Notes: generated by a model not told the origin, from the letters alone. 64,000 bases of DNA from Mangrovimonas yunxiaonensis (GCF_000733475.1 NZ_JPFK01000002.1:323501-387500); one strand, 5' to 3'; shown: positions 53,009 to 62,755, counted from the first letter of the stretch. Numbers and translations are program-made.

Positions 53009-53572
53009 ATGAAACATATTTTAGTTATTGATAATTACGACAGCTTTACCTACAACCTAGTACACTATTTAGAAGACCTAGATTGTAACGTTACGGTAAA
53101 GCGCAACGACCAACTTGCTCTGGAAGAGGTTGAAGATTACGACAAAATCCTACTTTCTCCCGGGCCAGGAGTTCCAGACGAGGCTGGTTTGCTCAAGGCC
53201 ATTATTGCCACTTATGCTCCTAAAAAAAGCATTCTTGGTATTTGCTTGGGCATGCAAGCCATAGGCGAAGTTTTTGGCGGGTCGCTTATTAACCTTAGCA
53301 CGGTTTATCACGGCGTTGCAACCACCATTAACATTGTAGCAGACGACCCCATTTTTAAGGACATAGAAAAAACCATTTCGGTAGGGCGCTACCACTCATG
53401 GGTGGTAAACAAACAGCTTCCCGAGGTTTTGGAAGCGACTTCTTTTGATAACAATGGCGAGCTAATGTCGTTACGCCACAAAATTTACGACGTAAAAGGG
53501 GTACAATTTCATCCCGAATCCATACTAACCCCAAAGGGAAAGCACATACTAAAAAACTGGTTAAACAGCTAG
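53009..53572 (+). CDS. trpG: anthranilate synthase glutamine amidotransferase (TrpG)
   Basis: Supplies ammonia to TrpE. The 187 residues are a class I amidotransferase: IDNYDSFTYNLVHYL, LSPGPGVPDEAG, nucleophile Cys in GICLGMQAIGE and catalytic His in VQFHPESILT. The enzyme stands alone, not fused to TrpD or TrpE. It could also serve folate synthesis (PabA-type), but its place in the operon favours TrpG. Confidence 0.95.
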   Translation: MKHILVIDNYDSFTYNLVHYLEDLDCNVTVKRNDQLALEEVEDYDKILLSPGPGVPDEAGLLKAIIATYAPKKSILGICLGMQAIGEVFGGSLINLSTVYHGVATTINIVADDPIFKDIEKTISVGRYHSWVVNKQLPEVLEATSFDNNGELMSLRHKIYDVKGVQFHPESILTPKGKHILKNWLNS

Positions 53573-53616
53573 TTACTATTAAAACAAACCGTTGACCTTT
53601 TACACAGAAACTTATA

Positions 53617-54609
53617 ATGAAACAAATATTAAACAGGCTTATCAACCACGAAAACATCTCGACAGAAGAAGCCAAACAAGTCCTAGTAAACATCTCTAAG
53701 GGCGATTATAACCAAAGTCAAATAGCCGCTTTTCTTACCGTATATTTAATGCGCAGCATTACCGTTGAAGAACTGCAAGGATTTCGAGAAGCGCTTTTAG
53801 AACTCTGCATACCTGTTAATGTTAGCGACTACAACACCATAGATCTATGTGGCACCGGGGGCGATGGTAAAAACACCTTTAACATCTCTACACTAGCCTC
53901 TTTTATTACAGCCGGCGCCGGGGTTAATGTTACCAAACATGGCAATTACGGCGTGTCATCGGTTTCTGGGTCAAGCAATGTTATGGCGTTTTTCGGTATA
54001 AAGTTTAGCCAGGACGAAGCCTTTTTAAAAACCTGTTTAGACAAGGCTAACATTTGTGTGTTGCACGCGCCGCTATTTCATCCGGCCATGAAACATGTAG
54101 CGCCCATTAGGCGTGAATTAGGGGTAAAAACCTTTTTTAACATGCTTGGGCCAATGGTAAATCCAGCTTTTCCTAAAAACCAGCTTGTTGGAGTTTTTAA
54201 TCTGGAACTTTTGCGCCTGTACAGTTACCTTTATCAAAAAACCGATAAAAACTATTGTATTGTTCACGCCATAGATGGTTACGATGAAGTTTCCCTTACA
54301 GGAAACACCAAGGTTGTAAAAAACAATGGCGAAACCATTTTAACCCCTTCTCATTTTAATTCTGAAGCGTTAAAGCCTACCGATGTTTACGGCGGAAACT
54401 CCATTGAAAGTTCTGCTAAAATATTCAACGACATCCTTTCGGGAAAGGGTACCGAAGCACAAAACAAAGTGGTTTGCGCCAATGCCGCGCTAGCTATTTC
54501 AACCGTAAAAAACACGTCTATAGCAGATAGCTACCTTATGGCGCAAGAGTCATTAAAAAGTGGACGGGCCAAAGCCAGTTTCAACACCTTAATCCAACTA
54601 AGTCAATGA
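53617..54609 (+). CDS. trpD: anthranilate phosphoribosyltransferase
   Basis: Joins anthranilate and PRPP. The 330 residues include the conserved CGTGGDGKNTFNIST (PRPP loop, about 78-92), KHGNYGVSSVSGSSN and PMVNPAFPKNQLVGV. The stop overlaps the trpC start by 4 bases (ATGA), implying coupling. Confidence 0.97.
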   Translation: MKQILNRLINHENISTEEAKQVLVNISKGDYNQSQIAAFLTVYLMRSITVEELQGFREALLELCIPVNVSDYNTIDLCGTGGDGKNTFNISTLASFITAGAGVNVTKHGNYGVSSVSGSSNVMAFFGIKFSQDEAFLKTCLDKANICVLHAPLFHPAMKHVAPIRRELGVKTFFNMLGPMVNPAFPKNQLVGVFNLELLRLYSYLYQKTDKNYCIVHAIDGYDEVSLTGNTKVVKNNGETILTPSHFNSEALKPTDVYGGNSIESSAKIFNDILSGKGTEAQNKVVCANAALAISTVKNTSIADSYLMAQESLKSGRAKASFNTLIQLSQ

Positions 54610-55388
54610 ACATTCTAGACCACATTATTTCTAGCAAACGCAAAGAAGTTGCCCTAAAAAAGCAGCTGATTCCCACATCACAACTAGAGAAATCGGTATT
54701 GTTCGAGAGAGAAACCGTTTCGTTAAGCCAAAGGTTAAAAAACAGTCCTTCCGGCATTATCGCCGAACATAAAAGGCGATCCCCTTCAAAATCGGTTATC
54801 AATCAATCTTTAAATGTTCAGGATGTTGTCTTAGGTTATGAAAAAGCGGGCGCCTGTGGGGTTTCTGTTTTAACTGATGGCAAATATTTTGGTGGCTCGC
54901 TGGACGATTTACTACTAGCCAGAGCTTCTACAACTATACCCTTACTAAGAAAAGAGTTTATTATAGACGAGTACCAAATTGTTGAAGCAAAAGCCTACGG
55001 CGCAGATGCCATTTTGCTTATTGCTGCCGTTTTAAGTCGCGAAGCCATAGCGTCGCTTTCTAAAACAGCCCAACAACTAGGGCTTGAAGTTTTATTGGAA
55101 GTACACAACCAAGAAGAGCTCAATAAATCGCTAATGCCAAGCCTGGATCTTCTGGGTGTTAACAACCGTGATTTAAAAACATTTAACGTGAGTTTAAATA
55201 CCAGCAAATCCTTGTCTACACTAATTCCAGATGAGTTTGTAAAAGTTTCGGAAAGTGGCATTAGCGATGTAGTCGCCATTAAGGATTTAAAAACCTACGG
55301 CTATCAAGGGTTTTTAATTGGTGAAACCTTTATGAAAACCCCAAACCCAGAACAGAGTGCTGCACAATTTATTAAACAACTGGTATGA
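54606..55388 (+). CDS. trpC: indole-3-glycerol phosphate synthase
   Basis: Closes the indole ring. The 260 residues of the TIM barrel show IIAEHKRRSPSKSVI near residue 55, SVLTDGKYFGGS, LLRKEFIIDEYQI, LLEVHNQEEL, GVNNRDLKTF and VSESGISD. It overlaps trpD and trpF by 4 bases each. TrpC and TrpF are separate proteins here. Confidence 0.97.
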   Translation: MNILDHIISSKRKEVALKKQLIPTSQLEKSVLFERETVSLSQRLKNSPSGIIAEHKRRSPSKSVINQSLNVQDVVLGYEKAGACGVSVLTDGKYFGGSLDDLLLARASTTIPLLRKEFIIDEYQIVEAKAYGADAILLIAAVLSREAIASLSKTAQQLGLEVLLEVHNQEELNKSLMPSLDLLGVNNRDLKTFNVSLNTSKSLSTLIPDEFVKVSESGISDVVAIKDLKTYGYQGFLIGETFMKTPNPEQSAAQFIKQLV

Positions 55389-56029
55389 TGAATTTAAAAA
55401 TCTGCGGCATGAAATATAACGACAATCTGCTAGAGGCTGCTGCCTTACGCCCCAATTATCTGGGCTTTATTTTCTACGAAAAATCGCAGCGTTATTTTAA
55501 TGGCACCATTCCTAAACTTCCTAAAAACATAAAAAAAACTGGGGTTTTCGTTAATGCACATAGCAACACCATCAAAACACAAATAACCAAGCACGACTTA
55601 CAGGCCGTTCAATTACACGGGCAAGAACCGCCCGAATTATGCGCTGCCTTAAAACAAAGCCGTGTTGAAGTGATTAAAGCATTTTCAATAAAAGACACCT
55701 TTAATTTCCAGCAACTTGAAGCCTACGAAACTTTTGTCGATTTTTTTCTTTTCGATACTAAAGGGAAACTCCCCGGAGGGAATGGCACAACGTTTAACTG
55801 GGAGGTTTTAAAGCATTATCCCGCTACAACACCTTACTTTTTAAGTGGGGGCATTGGGTTAAACAGCATCGAGGCCCTTAACGGCTTTTTAAAACACTCC
55901 AGCGCCAAACACTGTTATGGCCTTGACGTAAACAGCCAATTTGAAATTGAGCCTGGTCTTAAAGACATCGAATTACTAAAAACATTTAAACAAAACATGC
56001 CAACCGGCACGGGATACGAAAAACGTTAG
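55385..56029 (+). CDS. trpF: phosphoribosylanthranilate isomerase
   Basis: Amadori rearrangement step of tryptophan synthesis. The 214 residues contain [12 protein letters not shown] at the N-terminus (catalytic Cys), [40 protein letters not shown] (catalytic Asp) and a C-terminal [21 protein letters not shown] start overlapping the trpC stop; followed by trpB after 14 bases. Confidence 0.96.
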   Translation: MMNLKICGMKYNDNLLEAAALRPNYLGFIFYEKSQRYFNGTIPKLPKNIKKTGVFVNAHSNTIKTQITKHDLQAVQLHGQEPPELCAALKQSRVEVIKAFSIKDTFNFQQLEAYETFVDFFLFDTKGKLPGGNGTTFNWEVLKHYPATTPYFLSGGIGLNSIEALNGFLKHSSAKHCYGLDVNSQFEIEPGLKDIELLKTFKQNMPTGTGYEKR

Positions 56030-56043
56030 GAAACACAAAAACC

Positions 56044-57225
56044 ATGAGCTACAACATTAACAGCAAAGGATACTACGGAGAATTTGGCGGCGCCTATATT
56101 CCAGAAATGCTCTACCCCAATGTAGAGGAGTTACGCCAAAACTATTTAAACATCATGAGCGATTCAGCCTTTCAAGAAGAGTTTCAGCAGCTCCTTAAAG
56201 ACTATGTCGGCAGGCCTTCGCCTTTGTATTTTGCCAAACGGCTTTCTAAAGCCTACAACACCAAAATTTACTTAAAACGCGAAGACCTTAATCATACTGG
56301 CGCTCATAAAATAAACAATACCATTGGGCAAATTTTAATGGCAAAACGTCTAGGCAAAACACGCATTATTGCCGAAACTGGTGCCGGGCAACACGGTGTG
56401 GCCACAGCAACTGTTTGCGCCCTTATGGGCATAACATGTGTGGTTTATATGGGTGAAATAGATATAAAACGTCAAGCTCCAAATGTTGCTAGAATGAAAA
56501 TGTTAGGCGCCAAGGTAGTTCCTGCAACATCGGGGAGCAAAACCTTGAAAGATGCAACAAACGAAGCCATTAGAGATTGGATAAACAACCCTGTAGACAC
56601 CCATTATATTATTGGGAGTGTGGTTGGCCCACACCCCTACCCAGACATGGTTGCACGATTTCAAAGTGTTATTTCAGAAGAAATAAAGCAGCAACTTATG
56701 ACACACGAAAACACCCCCACGCCAGATTATGTGATTGCCTGTGTTGGCGGGGGCAGCAATGCAGCAGGGGCGTATTATCATTTTTTAGAGGACCCTTCGG
56801 TTAAGCTTATTGCCGCCGAAGCTGCAGGTCATGGTATTAACTCTGGTAAAAGTGCCGCTACATCTACCTTGGGCCGCGAAGGCATTATTCACGGCAGTAA
56901 AACGCTACTTATGCAAACCAAAGATGGACAAATTACCGAGCCGTATTCCATTTCGGCGGGGCTGGATTATCCCGGTATAGGGCCTATGCATGCGCATTTA
57001 TTCCATTCTGGTCGCGCAGAATTTATTGCAGTTACCGATGATGAAGCCATGAAATCAGGACTAGAGCTTTGCCAGTTAGAGGGTATTATCCCGGCTATTG
57101 AAAGCTCGCATGCCCTGGCCGTTTTCAATAAAAAACACTTTAAACCCAACGACATTGTCGTGCTTTGCCTTTCAGGCCGTGGCGACAAAGACCTAGACAA
57201 CTACATTTCATATTTTAATGTTTAA
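56044..57225 (+). CDS. trpB: tryptophan synthase beta chain
   Basis: PLP enzyme that joins indole and serine. The 393 residues carry [13 protein letters not shown], the PLP lysine in [27 protein letters not shown], the phosphate loop GGGSNAAG, and [14 protein letters not shown]; this is the TrpB1 form that pairs with TrpA. Normal length. Confidence 0.98.
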   Translation: MSYNINSKGYYGEFGGAYIPEMLYPNVEELRQNYLNIMSDSAFQEEFQQLLKDYVGRPSPLYFAKRLSKAYNTKIYLKREDLNHTGAHKINNTIGQILMAKRLGKTRIIAETGAGQHGVATATVCALMGITCVVYMGEIDIKRQAPNVARMKMLGAKVVPATSGSKTLKDATNEAIRDWINNPVDTHYIIGSVVGPHPYPDMVARFQSVISEEIKQQLMTHENTPTPDYVIACVGGGSNAAGAYYHFLEDPSVKLIAAEAAGHGINSGKSAATSTLGREGIIHGSKTLLMQTKDGQITEPYSISAGLDYPGIGPMHAHLFHSGRAEFIAVTDDEAMKSGLELCQLEGIIPAIESSHALAVFNKKHFKPNDIVVLCLSGRGDKDLDNYISYFNV

Positions 57226-57237
57226 TGCAACAGGATC

Positions 57238-58002
57238 ATGAACAGAATTATCAGTAAATTACAACACAGCAAAAAGCTGCTTTCTATATACATCACGGCA
57301 GGCTACCCAACGTTAAAAGACACAACACCCCTAATTGAAAAGCTAGAACAATCTGGAGTAGACATGATTGAAATTGGCCTACCTTTTAGCGACCCCTTGG
57401 CCGATGGGCCTACCATTCAAGCCAGTTCTGAACAAGCGTTAAGAAATGGTATGACTACCGAAGTGCTGTTTGAACAGCTTAAAGACATTAGAAAAACGGT
57501 TAATATCCCCCTGCTTATTATGGGGTATTTTAACCCCATACTCCAATATGGCGTTGAAGCTTTTTGTAAAAAATGCCAAGACATTGGTATTGATGGCCTT
57601 ATTATTCCAGACCTCCCAATGGAAGAATATCTGGAGCAATACAAATCTATTTTTGAGGCCCATGGTTTAATTAATGTGTTTTTAATTACCCCACAAACCT
57701 CAGAAGCACGCATTCGGTTTATCGATTCGGTTTCCAACGGGTTTATCTATATGGTAAGTTCTGCTGCAACAACGGGGAATACCGCTAGCTTCGGCACCAC
57801 ACAAACAGACTATTTTAAAAGAATTAATCGCATGCAGCTTAATACCCCACAAATAGTTGGTTTTGGAATTAAAGACCATGATTCGTATACCCAAGCAACT
57901 ACTAATAGTAAAGGCGCCATTATAGGAAGTGCATTTATTACGTTCTTAAACGAATTTGGTATTGAAAAAATAGATACTTTTATCGGTACCATAAGACCGT
58001 AA
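57238..58002 (+). CDS. trpA: tryptophan synthase alpha chain
   Basis: Splits indole-3-glycerol phosphate to indole. The 254 residues include YITAGYPTLKDT, the catalytic pair Glu/Asp in IEIGLPFSDPLADGPTIQ, MGYFNPIL, DGLIIPDLP and SSAATTG. It is the last biosynthetic gene of the operon. The downstream YhhN gene starts 3 bases later and may be cotranscribed. Confidence 0.97.
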   Translation: MNRIISKLQHSKKLLSIYITAGYPTLKDTTPLIEKLEQSGVDMIEIGLPFSDPLADGPTIQASSEQALRNGMTTEVLFEQLKDIRKTVNIPLLIMGYFNPILQYGVEAFCKKCQDIGIDGLIIPDLPMEEYLEQYKSIFEAHGLINVFLITPQTSEARIRFIDSVSNGFIYMVSSAATTGNTASFGTTQTDYFKRINRMQLNTPQIVGFGIKDHDSYTQATTNSKGAIIGSAFITFLNEFGIEKIDTFIGTIRP

Positions 58003-58005
58003 TCC

Positions 58006-58710
58006 ATGTTTAAACACGTTAAGTTTGTTGTATTTTTTTTAGTTCTGCTAACCTTAGAGCTTATATGCTCTAGTTTTTTAGCGCTTAACGACTTTCGTTA
58101 TGTAACCAAACCGCTGCTGTTAACCGCTCTAATTGTATTTTTTAGAAGCAATGCTACACACTTAAACAAAAGCACGGTAACCCTTACATTTTTAGCCTTG
58201 GTTTTTTCCTTATTGGGCGATGTTTTTTTATTGTTTCAAGAGCACTCACACCTCTTTTTTATCTTGGGGTTACTCGCTTTTTTAATAGCTCATATACTAT
58301 ATGTTTTAGTGTTTTCTAAAACATCGACCTCCTTATTAAACGCGCGGTATGTTTTAATAGCTTTAGTAGCCTACGCCTTGCTTTTATTCAACCTATTAAA
58401 GGACAACTTAAACGAAATGCTTATTCCGGTTATCGCCTACATGCTGGTTATTTTAAGCATGGCTACCTATGCCTATTTAAGAAAAGGACAAGTAAGCAGC
58501 CAAAGTTTTGTTTTGGTCTTTACAGGAGCCCTTCTTTTTTTAATTTCAGACAGTATTCTAGCATTAAATAAATTTTACAAACCCATGCCCCTTGCCAATT
58601 TAAGCATTATGCTAACCTACGGTTTAGCACAACTTTTAATTGTATTGGGCATTTTACAACAAGGAGAGCATTTAAATTTAAATTTAAATTTAAATCAAAA
58701 TAAAAAATAA
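58006..58710 (+). CDS. YhhN-family (lysoplasmalogenase-like) membrane protein
   Basis: The 234 residues have about eight hydrophobic helices and the YhhN/TMEM86-like segments KPLLLTALIVFF, LVFSLLGDVFLLF and GALLFLISDSILALNKF (Asp residues conserved in lysoplasmalogenases). The C-terminus is a run of Leu-Asn pairs from four TTTAAA hexamers. It immediately follows trpA but has no obvious tryptophan role. Confidence 0.82.
   Translation: MFKHVKFVVFFLVLLTLELICSSFLALNDFRYVTKPLLLTALIVFFRSNATHLNKSTVTLTFLALVFSLLGDVFLLFQEHSHLFFILGLLAFLIAHILYVLVFSKTSTSLLNARYVLIALVAYALLLFNLLKDNLNEMLIPVIAYMLVILSMATYAYLRKGQVSSQSFVLVFTGALLFLISDSILALNKFYKPMPLANLSIMLTYGLAQLLIVLGILQQGEHLNLNLNLNQNKK
58671..58694 (+). repeat. 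TTTAAA hexanucleotide repeat (4 copies)
   Basis: Four tandem TTTAAA units in the last codons of the YhhN gene, coding alternating Leu and Asn. Changes in copy number would keep the frame and alter only the tail length. Confidence 0.85.
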
Positions 58711-58729
58711 GCTGTAAACGTGTAACAAG

Positions 58730-59269
58730 TTGCCGTTTTTGGCTACAAATAGCTTTAGAACACCAACCAAAACATTGAACAAATCTTTAGAACATAATTT
58801 TGTTGAACTGCTGGAAGAGCATCAAAATATTGTGCATAAAGTATGTAGGCTTTATACCAACGACCAAGCATCGCACAAGGATCTTTTTCAGGAAATTACC
58901 ATACAACTTTGGAAAGCCTACCCCAAGTTTCGTGGCGATTCGAAATTTAGCACCTGGATGTATCGCGTTGCTCTAAATACAGCCATAACACTGTATAGGA
59001 AGTCAACCCGAAAAATAAAGACCCAAGAGTTCGATACCGTTCAATTTAAAATTAAAACAGAAGAGTACGACCAAACCGAAGAGGTGCAATTAAAACTTAT
59101 GTACCAAGCCATACACGAGCTAAACGATATTGAAAAAGCTTTGGTTCTACTCTATTTGGAAGATAAAAATTACAGCGAGATTAGTGATACTTTAGGAATT
59201 TCTGAAGTGAATGCCAGAGTGAAAATGAATCGTGTGAAAAAGAAATTAAAAACCATTTTAAATCCGTGA
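58730..59269 (+). CDS. ECF-type RNA polymerase sigma factor
   Basis: The 179 residues show sigma region 2 (DLFQEITIQLWKAYPKFRG, STWMYRVALNTAI) and region 4 (ALVLLYLEDKNYSEISDTLGISEVNARVKMNRVKKKL). The start is a TTG and is uncertain; another TTG at 58775 would give LNKSLEHNFVELL as N-terminus. It is followed 4 bases later by a membrane protein that is a probable regulatory partner. Regulon unknown. Confidence 0.88.
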   Translation: MPFLATNSFRTPTKTLNKSLEHNFVELLEEHQNIVHKVCRLYTNDQASHKDLFQEITIQLWKAYPKFRGDSKFSTWMYRVALNTAITLYRKSTRKIKTQEFDTVQFKIKTEEYDQTEEVQLKLMYQAIHELNDIEKALVLLYLEDKNYSEISDTLGISEVNARVKMNRVKKKLKTILNP

Positions 59270-59273
59270 GATT

Positions 59274-59912
59274 ATGGATGAATTGGAGTTATTGAAAAAA
59301 GACTGGAAAGCCAACGAAGAATACCCTAAGGTATCTTACGATGAGATATATAGCATGATCCTTAAACGATCTTCTTCTATCGTGAAGTGGATTTTTATAA
59401 TAAGCCTTCTAGAATTTATTTTCTGGAGTGTTATTGCCGTGTTTTTAAAAGACACCGAGAACATGAAACGCTTTGAGGAGTTAGATACTAATGCCATCAT
59501 GATTCCGTTGGCGGTTCTTGGTTACGCCATTTTGGTGTATTTTTTCTACCTGTTTTTTAGGAATTACAAACGCATTTCGGCTACAGACAATGCCAAAGTG
59601 CTTATGGAAAACATTTTAAAAACCAGAAAGACCGTTAAACATTATGTTGCCTTTAACCTTATTTACCTTGTTGTTTCGGTGATTGTGGTGCTTTGTATAG
59701 AGTTTAAAATGGACCAACAACTTATCTCACAGGTAAACCAAGCAGCAGCAAACGGAGAAGCTTTTAAGCTTTATGCCGGCATTATAATTGCTACCCTATT
59801 AATTCTTGTTGCTGTTATAGGCGTGTTACTGCTGTTCTATTGGTTGGTTTACGGCATTTTATTAAAACGCCTTAATAAAAACTACAAAGAGCTAAAGCAC
59901 CTGAACATTTAG
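59274..59912 (+). CDS. membrane protein, probable partner of the sigma factor
   Basis: The 212 residues have a ~35-residue cytoplasmic N-terminus (MDELELLKKDWKANEEYPKVSYDEIYSMIL) and four hydrophobic helices (about 36-58, 75-95, 125-145, 165-195). The N-terminal pattern recurs in flavobacterial proteins encoded behind sigma factors and may hold the sigma factor at the membrane. No zinc anti-sigma motif (HxxxCxxC) is present, so its mechanism is open. Convergent with the acyltransferase gene. Confidence 0.75.
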   Translation: MDELELLKKDWKANEEYPKVSYDEIYSMILKRSSSIVKWIFIISLLEFIFWSVIAVFLKDTENMKRFEELDTNAIMIPLAVLGYAILVYFFYLFFRNYKRISATDNAKVLMENILKTRKTVKHYVAFNLIYLVVSVIVVLCIEFKMDQQLISQVNQAAANGEAFKLYAGIIIATLLILVAVIGVLLLFYWLVYGILLKRLNKNYKELKHLNI

Positions 59913-59914
59913 TC

Positions 59915-60712
59915 TTACCACTCGCGTTTTTTATTGAGCTTTTCCTGCTCTTCCAACACCTCTTGTGGAATAACTTTTAAAAACGAAGGGTGTTGCTCTA
60001 TGGCATATTCTATTTTTTCTACAATCTGCTCGTTGGTTTCGTTATCATAATCAATGCTTAAGGGCGCTTTAATTTCCATGGTTTGCAGAATGTTCTTCTT
60101 TTTTACCCGAAGGCCCTTTTTATCGAACGACCGTCTAAACCCATCTATAACAATAGGTACCACCACAGGCTTGTATTGCTTTATTATATGGGCTGTTCCT
60201 TTTCTTATAGGTTTAAAAGGAGTGGTAGTGCCTTGCGGAAATGTAATAACCCATCCATCATCTAGTGCTCTTTTAATGTTCGTAATATCACTCATTTTAA
60301 CTTGGCGGTTAACCTGCTTTCCTGCCGAACGCCATGTGCGCTCTATAGGAATGGCTCCGGCATACGCCAATATTTTTGGCAACAATCCGGCACGCATGGT
60401 TTCTTTGGCAGCGATATAATAAATATTCAACTTAGGGTTCCACAGATAACCAATATTTTTAATATTGTCGTCGCGGTTGCTTAAGCTTGCATTAAACACA
60501 TGGAACATGGCCACCACATCGGCAAAGTAAGTTTGGTGGTTAGAAATAAAAAGCACATTGGTATCTGGCAGGTTTCGCAACACATCAGACCCTTCAATTT
60601 GCAGCTCGTTAAAGCCTCTAAAACGCCTATGCGATATGGCGCCCATAATTCTAATAAGCCACTTTTTTAGAAAAAGTATATGTCCAAAAGGATTTTTCTT
60701 AAATAATCCCAT
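59915..60712 (-). CDS. PlsC-like acyltransferase with altered motifs
   Basis: Likely acylates a lysolipid at the inner membrane. The 265 residues have the LPLAT fold, but motif I reads NHQTYFAD (H59 and D65, spacing H-x5-D instead of H-x4-D) and motif III reads FPQGT (158-162) with Gln for the usual Glu. Remaining motifs (GAIPIERT, PVVVPIVIDGF) look intact. This may be a Bacteroidota subgroup with its own substrate, e.g. amino-lipids; substrate unknown. Confidence 0.85.
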   Translation of the reverse strand: MGLFKKNPFGHILFLKKWLIRIMGAISHRRFRGFNELQIEGSDVLRNLPDTNVLFISNHQTYFADVVAMFHVFNASLSNRDDNIKNIGYLWNPKLNIYYIAAKETMRAGLLPKILAYAGAIPIERTWRSAGKQVNRQVKMSDITNIKRALDDGWVITFPQGTTTPFKPIRKGTAHIIKQYKPVVVPIVIDGFRRSFDKKGLRVKKKNILQTMEIKAPLSIDYDNETNEQIVEKIEYAIEQHPSFLKVIPQEVLEEQEKLNKKREW

Positions 60713-60761
60713 AAAGTTTGTTCGAAATTTTTTAGAACTACAAAAGTAATAAAACTTCGCC

Positions 60762-61403
60762 TTACAGGGCTTGTTTTAGCAGATCTTTGATTTCGCTCAA
60801 CATCATTGCTGTTGCACCCCAAACAATATGGCCATTTAAACTAAAGGCTGGCACCACCACATCCTTCTTATAAGATGTGGTTACTTTTTTGTTCACCACA
60901 TTGTCGGGGTTTAAAAAATCGTATAACGATACGTGTATAATTTCCTCAACCTCATCGTCTTGCTTCATGAACACAGGCGTTTTTTTGGTAACGCCTATAA
61001 ACGGGTGGACAAAAAAATTGCTCGGCGGGATGTAAACCTTGGTCAATGCTCTTAACACCTCGACGTATTTTTTAGACACGCCCACTTCTTCTTCGGTTTC
61101 CCTTAAAGCAGCACTCGCCATCGAGTCGTCAAACATTTCCAACTTTCCCCCAGGAAACCCAATTTGGGCCGAGTGAACCCCACGGTATGTTTTTCTTAAG
61201 ATTAAAACCAGCTTGGTATGCTTGTTCTCATCTGGATAAAACAACGCCATAACCGCTGCTTTCCTTGCTGTTTTCATCTCTTCTTTTTGCTGGGCCTGCA
61301 ATGCCTCCCGAAATGGTGGGGACATTTTAAATTGCGATGGTTCTGCTGGAAGGGGTATATTTTTTATTTTTGGAATTGAATATAAAAAAACACTGAAATC
61401 CAT
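60762..61403 (-). CDS. NUDIX hydrolase, CoA-pyrophosphatase-like
   Basis: The 213 residues contain the full Nudix box GGKLEMFDDSMASAALRETE followed by EEVGV (about 105-129), with GVHSAQIGFPGGK upstream, the UPF0035/CoA-pyrophosphatase signature. It would hydrolyse CoA or related nucleoside diphosphates. It is divergent from the cyclophilin lipoprotein gene. Confidence 0.9.
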   Translation of the reverse strand: MDFSVFLYSIPKIKNIPLPAEPSQFKMSPPFREALQAQQKEEMKTARKAAVMALFYPDENKHTKLVLILRKTYRGVHSAQIGFPGGKLEMFDDSMASAALRETEEEVGVSKKYVEVLRALTKVYIPPSNFFVHPFIGVTKKTPVFMKQDDEVEEIIHVSLYDFLNPDNVVNKKVTTSYKKDVVVPAFSLNGHIVWGATAMMLSEIKDLLKQAL

Positions 61404-61448
61404 TCGTTAATTCCGTTAGTCTGAATTGATATCTTATAAAGCTTTACA

Positions 61449-62153
61449 ATGAAAAAAATTAGCCTTATTTTTCTTTTTGCCTTACTTTTAGTAAACTGTG
61501 AAAACAATAAAAATAAACCTTCTGCGCCTAAGAACAAAACTAAAACAGAGAAAAAAAAGGAAGTCACCAAAAACACCCCCGAAGCACCTCAACGGGAATT
61601 CCCTTTATTGAATGATGAAAACGCCATGGAGTTTTTCCTTCAATACGAAAAAGAAAATAAGGAAAACAAGGTGCGAATTACAACCGATTTTGGCGATATT
61701 GACATCCTATTGTTTAATGAAACCAAGTTTCACAGAGCCAATTTTATTTTTCTTACTAAGCAGCAGTACTTCGACAATACCCAGTTTTACCGCATAGTAA
61801 ACAACTTTATTATTCAGGGTGGCAGTACAGACGACAGAGCAATCATGCGCAAACGCAACGATATTGGAAAATACCTGCTTCCTCCCGACACCAAAAGAGG
61901 GTTTAAACACGATAGAGGTGTTATTAGCATGCCCAGTAGCGAAATAGATAACCCTTATAAACTGGCCTCGCCTTACGAGTTTTTTATTGTTCAGCAACAG
62001 GGCGGCGCCCACCATTTAGATGGCGATTATACCATTTTTGGAAAAGTAATAAAAGGCATGGAGGTGGTTGATGAAATTGCCAAACAAAAAACCGACGACA
62101 GCGAATGGCCCCTACACAACATTTATATTCAGAAAATAAGGCTTATTGACTAA
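61449..62153 (+). CDS. cyclophilin-type peptidyl-prolyl isomerase lipoprotein
   Basis: Periplasmic folding catalyst. The 234 residues have a lipoprotein signal (lipobox VNC at about 15-17), a Lys-rich linker (about 20-45) and a cyclophilin domain (about 70-230): FHRANFIFLTKQQYFDNTQFYRI-like segment, IQGGSTDD, and FFIVQQQGGAHHLDGDYTIFG. It overlaps the convergent TRIC gene by 4 bases. Confidence 0.92.
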   Translation: MKKISLIFLFALLLVNCENNKNKPSAPKNKTKTEKKKEVTKNTPEAPQREFPLLNDENAMEFFLQYEKENKENKVRITTDFGDIDILLFNETKFHRANFIFLTKQQYFDNTQFYRIVNNFIIQGGSTDDRAIMRKRNDIGKYLLPPDTKRGFKHDRGVISMPSSEIDNPYKLASPYEFFIVQQQGGAHHLDGDYTIFGKVIKGMEVVDEIAKQKTDDSEWPLHNIYIQKIRLID

Positions 62154-62755
62154 TCTCTATAAATACTAGGCAGGCTAATTTTAAATTTAACTGCCAAGAG
62201 CCTTATAGCGATAACAACGGCTCCAGAAATAACAAAAATAACATTCTCCTTTATGGGGAAATAATGCAACATAAAATACGTTGCACCACCAATTATACAT
62301 GCCGTAGCATAAATTTCCTTTCTAAAAATAACGGGAATCTCGTTACTTAAAATATCTCTTGTAACGCCACCAAAACAGGCTGTCATGGTACCTAAAGCCA
62401 CACATATAATAGGGTGCAACCCTACAGACAGTCCTTTCTCTACACCCACAACGGTATACAGGCCAATGCCTATTGTATCGAATAAAAACAACGATGTACG
62501 CAAATAATTTATATGCCTTCTAAGCAGTATGGCAGAAACCGTAGATCCTATAATAACATAAACATAGGTCATGTTGGTCATCCAGGTAACTGGTGTTTGG
62601 CCAATAAGCACATCGCGCAATGTACCACCACCTGCGGCAGTAACGAAGGCAATAATGAGCACCCCAAACGGGTCCATTCTTTTTTCCAACGCGACCAAAA
62701 CACCAGATATGGCAAAGGCAATGGTCCCTAATATGTCTAAAAACTGAAAAAACAT
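62150..62755 (-). CDS. trimeric intracellular cation channel family protein (UPF0126)
   Basis: The 201 residues have about seven hydrophobic helices and the two internal repeats typical of bacterial TRIC/YadS proteins: FAISGVLVALEKRMDPFG, TAAGGGTLRDVLIG and CFGGVTRDILSNEIPVIFR. Probably a K+/cation channel or glycine-related transporter. Its ATG shares a base with the stop of the RDD gene (TAATG). Confidence 0.9.
   Translation of the reverse strand: MFFQFLDILGTIAFAISGVLVALEKRMDPFGVLIIAFVTAAGGGTLRDVLIGQTPVTWMTNMTYVYVIIGSTVSAILLRRHINYLRTSLFLFDTIGIGLYTVVGVEKGLSVGLHPIICVALGTMTACFGGVTRDILSNEIPVIFRKEIYATACIIGGATYFMLHYFPIKENVIFVISGAVVIAIRLLAVKFKISLPSIYRD

Noticed and set aside
58671-58694. CRISPR-like repeat
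   Set aside because: Hexamers without spacers inside a coding end; no CRISPR array or cas gene is visible anywhere in the window.
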